NCBI RefSeq assembly: GCF_008329585.1
Contig: NZ_NPKP01000003.1
Location: 558,001-622,000 of the forward strand
Direction of reading: 5' to 3'
Source: Mycolicibacterium sp. P9-22
Lineage (GTDB): Bacteria > Actinomycetota > Actinomycetes > Mycobacteriales > Mycobacteriaceae
DNA: 64,000 nucleotides
Below, in pieces: positions 36,217 to 44,797 of this stretch. The first letter of the stretch is position 1. Each line of letters opens with the position of its first letter. The position numbers and the translations under genes are program-made. The notes beneath the pieces were generated by a model, which was not told the DNA's origin, did no database searches, and worked only from the letters and a program-made list of their open reading frames with translations.

Positions 36217-37896
36217 ATGTTCGATATCCAGTTGGCTGAGGTGCAGGCGGCCAAGACCACCGCGGCGCGGCTCCGCGCCTACGCGCGGCTGGAGAACGCG
36301 GCCTGCGCGGCGCGGCTGTCGTCGATGGCCGACATGCTCGCCGCCGCGTATGCCGCGGCCGGATCGGCCGAGCGGGAGCAGTGGCGGTTCGACAACTGGT
36401 CAGCGGTGTGTGCCCAGATCGGAGCGACGCACGGCATCACCAGCGGCGTGGCCTCGGGACTGTTGATGGACGCGGTCGCGCTGGCCGAACGGCTGCCCGA
36501 CCTGCGGCAACTGTTCGCCGCCGGTGCGCTCTCCTACAAGACCGTGCACATCATCTGCACCCACACGATGATGGTCAAGGATCCCGATGCGCGGCGCGCC
36601 ATCGACACCGCTCTGGCAACCGAGTTCGCGTCCGGCCATGCGATGTCGGTGGATCAGATCGAAAAGGCCGTCGACACCGTGGTGTTGACCCACGATCCGC
36701 TCGCGGTCCGCCGTTCGGAGGCCACCGCGCACGGGCACCGGGCCGACGTCTTCATCGATGATGCCTCCGGTACCGCGCAACTGAGCGCTTCACTTTCGGT
36801 CGCCGACGGGATGGCAGTGGACAAGCGGGCTGACGCGTTGGCGCGCACAGTATGTCAGCACGACCCGCGCTCGCTGGACATGCGACGTGCGGCCGCCCTG
36901 GGTGCCATGGGCTTCGGGTGGGATCGGCTTCCGTGTTTGTGTGAACGTGAGGACTGCGAGGCTGCAGCCAAGCCGCCGGCCGGTGGGGTGGTGATCTACG
37001 TGGTCGCCCGCCAGGACGCAGTCCAGGCCCCGCCCGATCCGCCCGCCGATGGCCCGCCGCCGGGTGACGGTGACGGTGACATACCCGGAGGTGCGCCCGC
37101 CGATAGTGACCCCGCGCCCGGCCCCGAGCTTCAGACGGACCCGGAACCTGAACCGGAACCGGATGCGCCACCGGTCGGTGACCTGGCGGCTCAGCGCCGG
37201 GCTCTGGTCTCCAGGCGCAGACCGCTGTTCTCCAAGCCGTGGTACCTGCACACCTGGCCCGAGCTGATCTCGGGGCTGCGCGGGGACCGCGGCGAGTTCT
37301 GCCCTGTCGCTCCCGGGGTGATCCTGGACGGGCCGGTGGTCCCCGCACCGGTGATCGCCCAGCTTGCGCTGCACGCCACGCTGCGACCGCTGATCCACCC
37401 CGGGCAAGCGCCACCGGAACCCCGGTACCGACCTTCGACGGCGCTGGCACGGTTCGTGCGCTGCCGCGATCGGACCTGTCGCTTTCCCGGTTGCACCCGC
37501 ACGGTCACCGATATCGACCACACGATCCCGTACCCGTACGGGCCGACCGCCGCCTCGAACCTGGTGTGCCTTTGCCGCGAGCACCACATGTGCAAGACGT
37601 TCTGGGCCGGTTGGCGAAGTCGCCAGTTCCCCGACGGCACCCTGGAATGGACCGACCCAGACGGCGAGACGCACACCACCAGGCCGGGCAGCCGGTCGCT
37701 GTTCCCCGAACTCTGTGCACCGACCGCCGAGATGAAAATCGATGGGCCGCCACCGCGGCAACACACTGCGCGGTTGACGATGCCGCGGCGCGAACGTACC
37801 CGGGCGCAGGACCGTGCCCAACGCATCGACGACGAACGGCAGTCCAACATTGCGTGGGTGGAACAGTATCGCCGGGAGCTGGTGGCACCGTTCTGA
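36217..37896 (+). CDS. DUF222/13E12-type HNH endonuclease-domain protein
   Basis: 559 residues. N-terminal DUF222 helical domain (about 1-240), an acidic Pro/Asp/Glu-rich low-complexity insert (about 270-325, with PEPEPEPDAPP), then a DUF222 C part and an HNH nuclease motif: CRFPGCTRTVTDIDH, ASNLVCLCREHHMCKTF. The repeated multicopy family is common in mycobacteria (13E12 repeat family in M. tuberculosis) and is often treated as a mobile or selfish element; its biological role is unknown. No flanking repeats are seen. Two DnaA-box-like 9-mers lie upstream. Confidence 0.88.
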   Translation: MFDIQLAEVQAAKTTAARLRAYARLENAACAARLSSMADMLAAAYAAAGSAEREQWRFDNWSAVCAQIGATHGITSGVASGLLMDAVALAERLPDLRQLFAAGALSYKTVHIICTHTMMVKDPDARRAIDTALATEFASGHAMSVDQIEKAVDTVVLTHDPLAVRRSEATAHGHRADVFIDDASGTAQLSASLSVADGMAVDKRADALARTVCQHDPRSLDMRRAAALGAMGFGWDRLPCLCEREDCEAAAKPPAGGVVIYVVARQDAVQAPPDPPADGPPPGDGDGDIPGGAPADSDPAPGPELQTDPEPEPEPDAPPVGDLAAQRRALVSRRRPLFSKPWYLHTWPELISGLRGDRGEFCPVAPGVILDGPVVPAPVIAQLALHATLRPLIHPGQAPPEPRYRPSTALARFVRCRDRTCRFPGCTRTVTDIDHTIPYPYGPTAASNLVCLCREHHMCKTFWAGWRSRQFPDGTLEWTDPDGETHTTRPGSRSLFPELCAPTAEMKIDGPPPRQHTARLTMPRRERTRAQDRAQRIDDERQSNIAWVEQYRRELVAPF

Positions 37897-37961
37897 ATGG
37901 CAGATCGACATGGCGAGTTGACCGACATGCCGAGGCGCGACCGGGTTGCTAGTCTCCCGGG

Positions 37962-38498
37962 GTGAACCGCCTGTTCGCGGCGCCCGCCGCCGTCCTCGTC
38001 GCGCTGACGTCCGCCGCGCTGGCCTGTGTTCCGGCAGCTGTCGCCGATCCTGCCGCCGGCGCCGAGACGGCCCGGTACGCCATCGGGATGTGTTACGACC
38101 CGCAGAACCCGCTGCCGCAGCGCCCGACGGTGTTCGACTACAACTGCGACGGCACCGGCGTGCTGCACGATATGGTCTGGTCCAGCTGGGATGGCCAGGG
38201 CGCCAACGGATCCGGCACCGACGTCTCGGTCGAATGCCAGCCCAACTGTGCACAGGGCCCGCGTCTGACGAATCCTGTTGTGGTGCATGCCTGGAACCCG
38301 CTGCCCTCGACCAGCCCCGCGTGTCCGGCCGACGCCCGCTTCTACGCCGACATGACCATCGCCTATCCCGAAGGTGTCCCGCCGTGGATCCGTCCCGGCA
38401 CCCAGTGGTACCCCGGCACAGACTTCGTCGTCGTCGACGGCGCGCCCGGGGTGCACTTCTCCAACCTCACCTCGAAGTGCGAGGAGCGCCTGCGTTGA
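37962..38498 (+). CDS. Small exported Cys-rich protein
   Basis: 178 residues, GTG start. A Sec signal peptide (RLFAAPAAVLVALTSAALAC, cleavage near VADP-A) leads to a mature domain of about 150 residues with six Cys that could form disulfides (MCYDP, YNCDG, VECQPNCAQGP, PACPAD, SKCEERL). A -10-like TAGTCT at 37950-37955 ends seven bases before the GTG, so the transcript may be leaderless. I do not recognise the family. It sits between the HNH gene and idi without overlap. Confidence 0.72.
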   Translation: MNRLFAAPAAVLVALTSAALACVPAAVADPAAGAETARYAIGMCYDPQNPLPQRPTVFDYNCDGTGVLHDMVWSSWDGQGANGSGTDVSVECQPNCAQGPRLTNPVVVHAWNPLPSTSPACPADARFYADMTIAYPEGVPPWIRPGTQWYPGTDFVVVDGAPGVHFSNLTSKCEERLR

Positions 38499-38544
38499 CG
38501 CGCGGCACGTTTCGGTTTCGGCTCCAACGGCTATCACCATCCCT

Positions 38545-39099
38545 GTGAATGTGGCCCCGGAGGAGCAGGTCGTCCTGCTCGATGATGCAGGCAACGCCGT
38601 CGGGAGCACCGCAAAGTCCGCCGTGCACCACACCGATACCCCGCTGCATCTGGGATTCTCCTGCTACCTGTTCGACCAGATCGGCCGCGTCCTGCTGACC
38701 CGGCGCGCACTCGGCAAGCAGACCTGGCCCGGTGTGTGGACCAACTCCTTCTGCGGCCATCCCGCTCCCGGCGAGGCCATCATTGACGCCGTACACCGGC
38801 GCGGCCACCAGGAACTCGGTGTGGCGATCCGCGATGTGCACTGCGTCCTACCGCAATTCCGCTACCGGGCCCGCGCGGCCGACGGCACCGTGGAGAACGA
38901 GATATGCCCGGTGTTCTGTGCGCTCATCGACGGCGAGCCGGCCGCGGCGCCGCATGAGGTGATGGACCTGGTGTGGGCCGACTGGCGCGACGTGCGCTCT
39001 GCCGCGGCGCTGCCCTGGGCAATCAGTCCGTGGGCGCAGGATCAGATACCGCTGCTGGAGGCCGCGGATCTGCCGGTGTGGGCCCGTCAGGCGGCCTGA
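38545..39099 (+). CDS. idi: Isopentenyl-diphosphate delta-isomerase, type I
   Basis: 184 residues from the GTG at 38545 (GTG 38551 also possible); the longer frame reads into the exported-protein gene. Nudix-like IPP isomerase with catalytic Cys70 and His72 in TNSFCGHP and Glu119 in VENEICPV. It interconverts IPP and DMAPP, supplying the carotenoid operon opposite it. The 3' end overlaps the convergent Rieske gene by 77 bases, the longest such overlap in the window. Confidence 0.94.
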   Translation: MNVAPEEQVVLLDDAGNAVGSTAKSAVHHTDTPLHLGFSCYLFDQIGRVLLTRRALGKQTWPGVWTNSFCGHPAPGEAIIDAVHRRGHQELGVAIRDVHCVLPQFRYRARAADGTVENEICPVFCALIDGEPAAAPHEVMDLVWADWRDVRSAAALPWAISPWAQDQIPLLEAADLPVWARQAA

Positions 39100-40093
39100 G
39101 CAACGCCGCCGTACCGTCGGCGTCCTGGCGGCTCACCTCCCGCAGGCGCTCCGCATATTCCAGATCGTCACGCCACAGCCGATTCGCAGCCCGCCGCATG
39201 AACGGCACGATCACCGACTGCGCGCGCAGTGCATGCGCGAAACCCGGGCGGTCGGAATGCGCGATGACCGCCTCGATCACCGTGCTGTGCGGTCGCCCGT
39301 CGGGTCCCGAACCATTGGGGGTGGCATGGGTTTCCACGACGCTGCCGCTGCCCTCACCGTCGATGATGCGCATGGTCAGGGTGCGGGGTTCAGGGCTGGT
39401 GAACTCGGCGATCACGGGCACACCGAGCCTCCCGATCCGGAACGTGACCGCCACCAGGAACCGGTCCTCCTCCTCGGGTAGGTGCGGGTCCTCGGCCGGT
39501 GCGCTCAACACCTCCAGCCGGGCGAACGAGTACGGATGAAACCAGGCGCCGTGCCACGGGTCCATCCGGTTGGCGATGATATCGGCGGGTTCGCACGCAC
39601 CGGACATGCTGGCGACCGCCGAGATGCGCGGACCATCTGGGCGGGCCGGCAGCACGGGGGAGTGCGTGGGCCGCTCACCCCCGATGCGGTCCAGCCGAAC
39701 CCACACCAGCACACCGTCATCGAACACCGGCAGCACCGCCCAATCGGGCCGGCCCTGCCCGGTGAGCCGCAACCCGTGCCACGGGCAGACCAGATGTCCG
39801 CGGTCGATCGGCGCGTTGCACAGGTCGGCCCCCAGGTGCGGACACCGCGCCGGTCCGGCATGAAGTCCGCCCCCGTCATCACGCCAGCACACCACTTCGG
39901 CCCCGGCGACCTTCGCGCCGAACGGCTTCCCGGCGATATCGGTGCTGGCGCCCACCACGTACCAGTTCCCGCTGGGCCTGCGCTGGGATCTGTCCAGCGC
40001 CGCGGCGATCAAAGACGGCACGGCCTGACCGTGTGTCGGTCGCTGTCGGTTCCACTGAAGGCGTGGAAGCACTTGAAAAGGCCAGGCTTTCAT
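39023..40093 (-). CDS. Rieske [2Fe-2S] protein of DUF5914 type in crt operon
   Basis: 356 residues. Rieske cluster ligands: Cys84, His86 (RCPHLGAD), Cys103, His106 (VCPWHGL). The C-terminal part resembles DUF5914, found beside actinobacterial carotenoid genes, rather than a standard ring-hydroxylating catalytic domain; IIANRMDPWHGAWFHPYS may supply iron ligands. Last gene of the crt operon, with its ATG overlapping the crtU stop (ATGA). It may oxygenate the carotenoid end group or chain; this is inference. The first 20 residues are basic. Confidence 0.78.
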   Translation of the reverse strand: MKAWPFQVLPRLQWNRQRPTHGQAVPSLIAAALDRSQRRPSGNWYVVGASTDIAGKPFGAKVAGAEVVCWRDDGGGLHAGPARCPHLGADLCNAPIDRGHLVCPWHGLRLTGQGRPDWAVLPVFDDGVLVWVRLDRIGGERPTHSPVLPARPDGPRISAVASMSGACEPADIIANRMDPWHGAWFHPYSFARLEVLSAPAEDPHLPEEEDRFLVAVTFRIGRLGVPVIAEFTSPEPRTLTMRIIDGEGSGSVVETHATPNGSGPDGRPHSTVIEAVIAHSDRPGFAHALRAQSVIVPFMRRAANRLWRDDLEYAERLREVSRQDADGTAALLRPPDGPTPADPRPPAAVSDPAPTD

Positions 40094-41625
40094 ATCCGTA
40101 CCCGTCCCTCCACCCGGTCGGCCAGACGTCGCAACACGGCCGAGCGCCCGCGCACCGGCACCGTGTACACATCGTGGCCGCGCACACCGAAACGCTGCAA
40201 CAAGGTGTTGGCCGCGACGAGGCCCGTGGTCGCCGCCCGTTCCATCAGCGCCACCGGCAGGTCGATCCGGATTCCGTCACCGGCCAGCACCAGGCCCTCC
40301 TGCGCCGTTGCCACCGTCGGCCTGTTTGCGAAATCGCCCGGCCCCAGGCGCGGACAATCGCTGCGGCACAACGTGCTTTCGTGCACCACACCGGCCGCAG
40401 CGGTCTCGGGATACAGCTCGTGCAACCGGGCGTCGAGTTCCCCGCGCAGCGCGGGCGTGTCCTCGGTGACGGAGTAGGCGTGCAGTTCCACCACGGACCC
40501 CCCGGTGTGCTGCGCCCAGGACGTCGCTTCCCGTTCGTAGCGGTTCAGCACACTGATGTTGTCCAGCGGTGGCAGCCCGCCGGTCCCCAGAAAGGCGGGC
40601 CGGTCTTCGTTCACCGGCCGGTCCAGCCAGAGCCGCCGCACGACGAACGGCGCGGCCGAGCCGAGATCGCCTATCCGGCCGCGCCAGTCGCTGTCGCCCA
40701 GGCCCGGTGAACCGGCGACGATGCGTTGCAGCGCCGGCACCTCGGTCGCCAGCACCACGCCGTCGGCGGCGTGGGTGGCACCGGATGCATCGGTCAGCCG
40801 CAACGTTCCATCGCCGGTCGCGGCGACAGCACGGACCGCGGTGTCCAGCCGGATCTGGGCATCCAGACTGAGCAGGTGCCGGGCCAAGGGCTGCCACAGC
40901 GCGACATCGAAATTCTCCGCGGCGACATCGAAGACCAGGCCCTCACTGGAGCCCAGGAAGTAGATGTGGAACATCGTGGCCAACTCGGCCGCCGACAGCG
41001 CCTCGGGCCGGGTGAAAAAGCTGCGGGAGAAGACCTCGAACGCCAGATGCCGGGCCGCCTCGGGAAAGTTGATATCCCGCAGGAAGGACTCGGCGTCGAT
41101 GTCATCGAGCTGCCAGTAGGTTTCGGGCACCGACACGGCGGCCAGCGGAGCCGCCGCCTTGGCGTCCAGGCGCATCAGGTCGCGCAGCCGGAACGTCGGG
41201 CTGCGCAGCGCGAAGGCCATCGCGTTGAACGGCGGGGTCCGGGGGAGCCCCCGGAAGGTGTCGCGCCGGCCGTCGGCGTCGACGAGCGGGTAGTCGTCCA
41301 GCGGCCTGAACATCGACAGATCCGCGTCGACCCGCCGCAACAGGTTGCGCAGATTGTAGTACTGACGGAAGAAGGCGTGGAACCCGCGGTTCATCGCCAC
41401 CGCCGATCCGTCCGGCAGGCTCTCGGTCCAGCCGCCGACCCGCCCACCGAGATAGGACTCGCGCTCGAAAAGATGCACCGCGACACCACGTTCGGCCAGC
41501 GCCGTCGCCGCGCTCAGCCCGGCGATACCGCCGCCCACCACGGCCACGGTGGGACGATCGGGCAGGTACGCGGCATGCGGCAGACCCGCCGCGGCGGGAT
41601 GCAGCACCCGGCGGGTGTCGCTCAC
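40090..41625 (-). CDS. crtU: CrtU-type carotene desaturase/methyltransferase (aromatic-ring forming)
   Basis: 511 residues from the GTG at 41625, overlapping the methyltransferase stop (GTGA). FAD-binding VVGGGIAGLSAA (29-40), ERESYLGGRVGGW (54-66), the family motif NRGFHAFFRQYYNLRNLL (79-96) and the C-terminal GLVLAGDGIRIDLPVALMERA. The RGFHAFFRQYYN stretch is typical of CrtU, which converts beta-carotene rings to aromatic phi rings (isorenieratene). Mycobacteria such as M. aurum make isorenieratene (leprotene), which supports the call. A beta-cyclase must come from elsewhere. Confidence 0.85.
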   Translation of the reverse strand: MSDTRRVLHPAAAGLPHAAYLPDRPTVAVVGGGIAGLSAATALAERGVAVHLFERESYLGGRVGGWTESLPDGSAVAMNRGFHAFFRQYYNLRNLLRRVDADLSMFRPLDDYPLVDADGRRDTFRGLPRTPPFNAMAFALRSPTFRLRDLMRLDAKAAAPLAAVSVPETYWQLDDIDAESFLRDINFPEAARHLAFEVFSRSFFTRPEALSAAELATMFHIYFLGSSEGLVFDVAAENFDVALWQPLARHLLSLDAQIRLDTAVRAVAATGDGTLRLTDASGATHAADGVVLATEVPALQRIVAGSPGLGDSDWRGRIGDLGSAAPFVVRRLWLDRPVNEDRPAFLGTGGLPPLDNISVLNRYEREATSWAQHTGGSVVELHAYSVTEDTPALRGELDARLHELYPETAAAGVVHESTLCRSDCPRLGPGDFANRPTVATAQEGLVLAGDGIRIDLPVALMERAATTGLVAANTLLQRFGVRGHDVYTVPVRGRSAVLRRLADRVEGRVRI

Positions 41626-42371
41626 GACGCTGCCCGGCCGAGGAAGGTGTGCACTATCCCGCTCTGCCAGCCGGGCACGGTCTCGCTGCGCACGTCGACG
41701 AAACCGTTGTGACGCAGCCGCTCCCGGAACCGGGCCGCCCCGTCGAAGTCGTTGACACTGCGGCGCAGATATCGGTAGAGCTCCGCATCGCCGGTACGGA
41801 TCTTGCCGGCCGGGATGATGACCGCGCAGCACACCAGATTCCACATCGCCACCGCCCGGCGAGAGTCACGCACCGAGTATTCGTGGGCGGCGAAGATCCC
41901 ACCAGGCTTCAGCAAGGCCAGCAGCGAGCGGAGCACCGGGTCGGGGTCGGGGAGGTTGCGGACGAGGTAGGCGGACAGGATGCCGTCGAACGGCCCGCTC
42001 ACCCCGGCCTGTGCCAGTTCCTCGGCCCGGCTCTGCACGAACGACACGGTGTCGGGCCATGTCTTGGCGCGGGCACGGGCGAGCATTCCGGACGAGCCGT
42101 CGACACCGACGATAATGGCGTGCGGTGCCGCCCGCAGCAGTGCTGCAGTGGAAGCCCCGGTGCCGCAACCGATATCGAGCAGTCGCAACCCCCGGCCGCC
42201 GTCGGGTAGCTGCATGCGCTCAGCGGACAACCTCAGGTGCTGGTGATAGCCGGGATTCGCGCCGACCAGCGCATCGTAGGCGCCGGCGCCGGCGTCGAAG
42301 GCCTCGGGAACGTTGTAGGTCGCGATCTCAAACCTCCCGGTGACGGGTGCGGGCGCGCCACGCATGGACAA
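41622..42371 (-). CDS. crtT: CrtT-like SAM-dependent methyltransferase
   Basis: 249 residues (ATG 42371; 42365 and GTG 42344 are alternatives, which changes the overlap with crtB from 44 to 17 bases). Class I methyltransferase with SAM motif LRLLDIGCGTGASTAALL, then VGVDGSSGMLARAR and LLALLKPGGIFAAHEYSV. Streptomyces carotenoid clusters contain a methyltransferase crtT next to crtU (crtYTU) whose acceptor is not established. The same neighbour order here supports the name. Translation of the next gene, crtU, is coupled by GTGA. Confidence 0.78.
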   Translation of the reverse strand: MSMRGAPAPVTGRFEIATYNVPEAFDAGAGAYDALVGANPGYHQHLRLSAERMQLPDGGRGLRLLDIGCGTGASTAALLRAAPHAIIVGVDGSSGMLARARAKTWPDTVSFVQSRAEELAQAGVSGPFDGILSAYLVRNLPDPDPVLRSLLALLKPGGIFAAHEYSVRDSRRAVAMWNLVCCAVIIPAGKIRTGDAELYRYLRRSVNDFDGAARFRERLRHNGFVDVRSETVPGWQSGIVHTFLGRAAS

Positions 42372-43272
42372 GTCCGCGACCTGCGACCTGCAGGCGGCGG
42401 CCGTTCGACACCGTCGCGCGCCGGCTGAACACCTCGAAGTCCATCTCCTCGATGCAGTCGAGGATTTCCGAGTACAGGGTGAGCGCCGCGCGGATACATG
42501 GCCGGGATTGCGGCGCCAGCAATGCGATTCCGCGTTCGGCGTGATCGTAGATGCCCCGGGTGAGCGCGTGTTGCTCGATCAGGGCGGCACGCAGCCGCGG
42601 GTCGGTGCGGCGGTTCTGTTGGCACCAGGTCAGCACCGCGCGGTCCACCCCGTGCTGGGCGAGCTCATCGGCGGGCAGGTACACCCGGCCGCGGGTCAGA
42701 TCCTCGTCGATATCGCGCAGGAAGTTGGTGAGCTGGAACGCCTTTCCCAGGGCCGCGGCGTGCGGCGCCGCCTCGTCGCGCGGAACGACGGTGCCCAGCA
42801 CGGGTAGCAACTGCAATCCGATCACTTCGGCGGACCCGTACATGTATCTGTCCAGCGCGGCCCGGTCGGGATAGTCGGTGACGGTGAGGTCCATCCGCAT
42901 GGAGGCCAGGAAATCGTCGAACAGCTGCCACTCCAGGCCGTAATGTCGGGCGGTGTCGACGACCGCGTCCAGCACGGGATCGTCACCCTCCACCCGGTTC
43001 AGCACCAGCCGGCTGTGCAGTGCATCGGCCAGCCCCTGCAGCTCGTCGGCGCGTTCGGCGGTCGAGCGGTCGTCGAATCCGTCCAGCACGTCGTCGGCGC
43101 GTCTGGCGAATCCGTACAGCGCGTGCACCGCCGGGCGTTGCCGCGGCGACAGCAGCCTGGTCGCCAGGAAGAAAGTCTTGCCGTGTGCGGCGTTCAGCGC
43201 CCGGCAGCGTTGGTAGGCGGCCCGCAGCTGCGCGCCCTGCACACCTGCCGCGTCCAGTTCGGAGTGGATCAT
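42328..43272 (-). CDS. crtB: Phytoene synthase
   Basis: 314 residues. Both Asp-rich prenyl-diphosphate sites are present: RRADDVLD (57-64) and NFLRDIDEDLTRGRVYLP about residues 183-200. It joins two GGPP to 15-cis-phytoene. Squalene synthases share the fold, but the crt context and the DVLDGFDD form favour CrtB. The ATG follows the crtI stop by 13 bases. Confidence 0.94.
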   Translation of the reverse strand: MIHSELDAAGVQGAQLRAAYQRCRALNAAHGKTFFLATRLLSPRQRPAVHALYGFARRADDVLDGFDDRSTAERADELQGLADALHSRLVLNRVEGDDPVLDAVVDTARHYGLEWQLFDDFLASMRMDLTVTDYPDRAALDRYMYGSAEVIGLQLLPVLGTVVPRDEAAPHAAALGKAFQLTNFLRDIDEDLTRGRVYLPADELAQHGVDRAVLTWCQQNRRTDPRLRAALIEQHALTRGIYDHAERGIALLAPQSRPCIRAALTLYSEILDCIEEMDFEVFSRRATVSNGRRLQVAGRGLVHAWRARTRHREV

Positions 43273-43285
43273 GTGACGGCCCCCA

Positions 43286-44797
43286 TCATCGAGTCACGGT
43301 CTGGACGCGGGTCGGTGATACGACTCCGGTGATTCTGTCGGCGGCCAGGCGGCCGGACACGATGGCGGTCGGGATGCCGACACCGGGCACGGTGGATGAG
43401 CCCGCCAGCACCGCGTTGTCGATACCGCGCACGGTGTTGCCCGGCCGGAACGGCCCGGTCTGGCCGAAGGTGTGCGACAACGAGAACGGGGTGCCGGCGA
43501 TCATTCCCTGCCGCGCCCAGTCCCGCGGGGTGACCACATGCAGAATCTCGGCGTCCTCGCCGAGCTGCGGCAGCCGGGAGGTGACGGTGTCCAGCATTTG
43601 CGCGGTGTAGTCGTTGCGATCGCTGTCCCAATCCTTGGCACCCACATCGGTGTTGGGGGCCGGGGCGAGAACGTACAGCAGATCCCGGCCCGCCGGGGCC
43701 AGGGTCGGGTCACCGGCGGTCGGGCGGGTGACGAGCAGCGACGGGTCGACCATCGGGCGCCCGTGGTCGATGATCTCGTCGAAGGTCCGGTCCCACTCGT
43801 CGCCGAACAGGATGGTGTGATGGGATGCGGCATCCGCGGGCGGGGCAGCGCGGCAACCGATATGGGCCACCACCGCGGACGGGGCGGGCCGCAGCCGGGC
43901 CGGTCGGCGGGGAGTACGCCCGAGCAACCGGTAGGTGTCGGGCAGCTCGGTGGTCAGGATGACGGCGTCTGCCGGGAAGCGCTCGCCGGTGTCGGTGCGC
44001 ACCGCGGTCACCCGCGCCCCCGACCTCTCCAGCTCGGAAACCTTGGCGTCGTAGCGGAACTCGACCCCGGCATCGCTGGCGGCGGCGGCCAGCGCGTCGG
44101 GCAGGGCGCGCATCCCGCCGCGGGGGAAGTACACCCCGGAGATCGTGTCCATATAGGCGATGACGGCGTAGGCGGCCAGCGCACGTTTGGGCGGCACCCC
44201 GACGTAGAGGGCCTGGAAGGTGAACACCCGCAGCAGGCGTTCGTCGGTGATGAAGCGGCGCACCATCGGCTCCCACCGCCGGAAACCGCCGATGGCCGCC
44301 AGCTTCGCCAACTGCGGGGTCAGCAGCGACAGCGGTGAATCGAAGTTCGATCCGATGAACCCGTCGAACTCGAGCTGATAGAGCCGGGTCAGCCACTCTC
44401 GCAGCCGCAGGTAGCCCTGCGCCTCCGCGCGACCGGCGAACCGTTCGATCTCGGCGGCCATCGCGTGGGCATCGCTGTGCACGTCGAGATGGCTGCCGTC
44501 GGCGAAGGAGGCGCGGTAGGCGGGGTCGACGGGCAGCAGGTCGAGCCGGTCGGCGGTGGATTCCCCGACGGCGGCGAAGGTTTCGTCGATGATGTCGGGC
44601 ATCGTCAGGACGGTCGGGCCGGTGTCGATGCGGTAGCCGGACACGTCGGCGCGCCCGACCCGGCCGCCCGGGTGCGATCCGCGTTCGACGACGGTGACCC
44701 GGCGTCCCCGCCCGGCCAGATGCAGGGCGGCCGAGAGGCCGGAAAGACCGGCGCCGACGACGACCACATTGTCGGTGCGCCCCGAAACGGTGCGCAT
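43286..44797 (-). CDS. crtI: Phytoene desaturase
   Basis: 503 residues from the ATG at 44797, sharing one base with the crtE stop (TGATG). FAD-binding VVVGAGLSGLSAALHLAGRG (12-31), ERGSHPGGRVG, and the CrtI C-terminal signature GVGIPTAIVSGRLAADRI. It introduces four double bonds into phytoene to give lycopene. The longer frame to 44971 runs inside crtE and is not used. Confidence 0.93.
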   Translation of the reverse strand: MRTVSGRTDNVVVVGAGLSGLSAALHLAGRGRRVTVVERGSHPGGRVGRADVSGYRIDTGPTVLTMPDIIDETFAAVGESTADRLDLLPVDPAYRASFADGSHLDVHSDAHAMAAEIERFAGRAEAQGYLRLREWLTRLYQLEFDGFIGSNFDSPLSLLTPQLAKLAAIGGFRRWEPMVRRFITDERLLRVFTFQALYVGVPPKRALAAYAVIAYMDTISGVYFPRGGMRALPDALAAAASDAGVEFRYDAKVSELERSGARVTAVRTDTGERFPADAVILTTELPDTYRLLGRTPRRPARLRPAPSAVVAHIGCRAAPPADAASHHTILFGDEWDRTFDEIIDHGRPMVDPSLLVTRPTAGDPTLAPAGRDLLYVLAPAPNTDVGAKDWDSDRNDYTAQMLDTVTSRLPQLGEDAEILHVVTPRDWARQGMIAGTPFSLSHTFGQTGPFRPGNTVRGIDNAVLAGSSTVPGVGIPTAIVSGRLAADRITGVVSPTRVQTVTR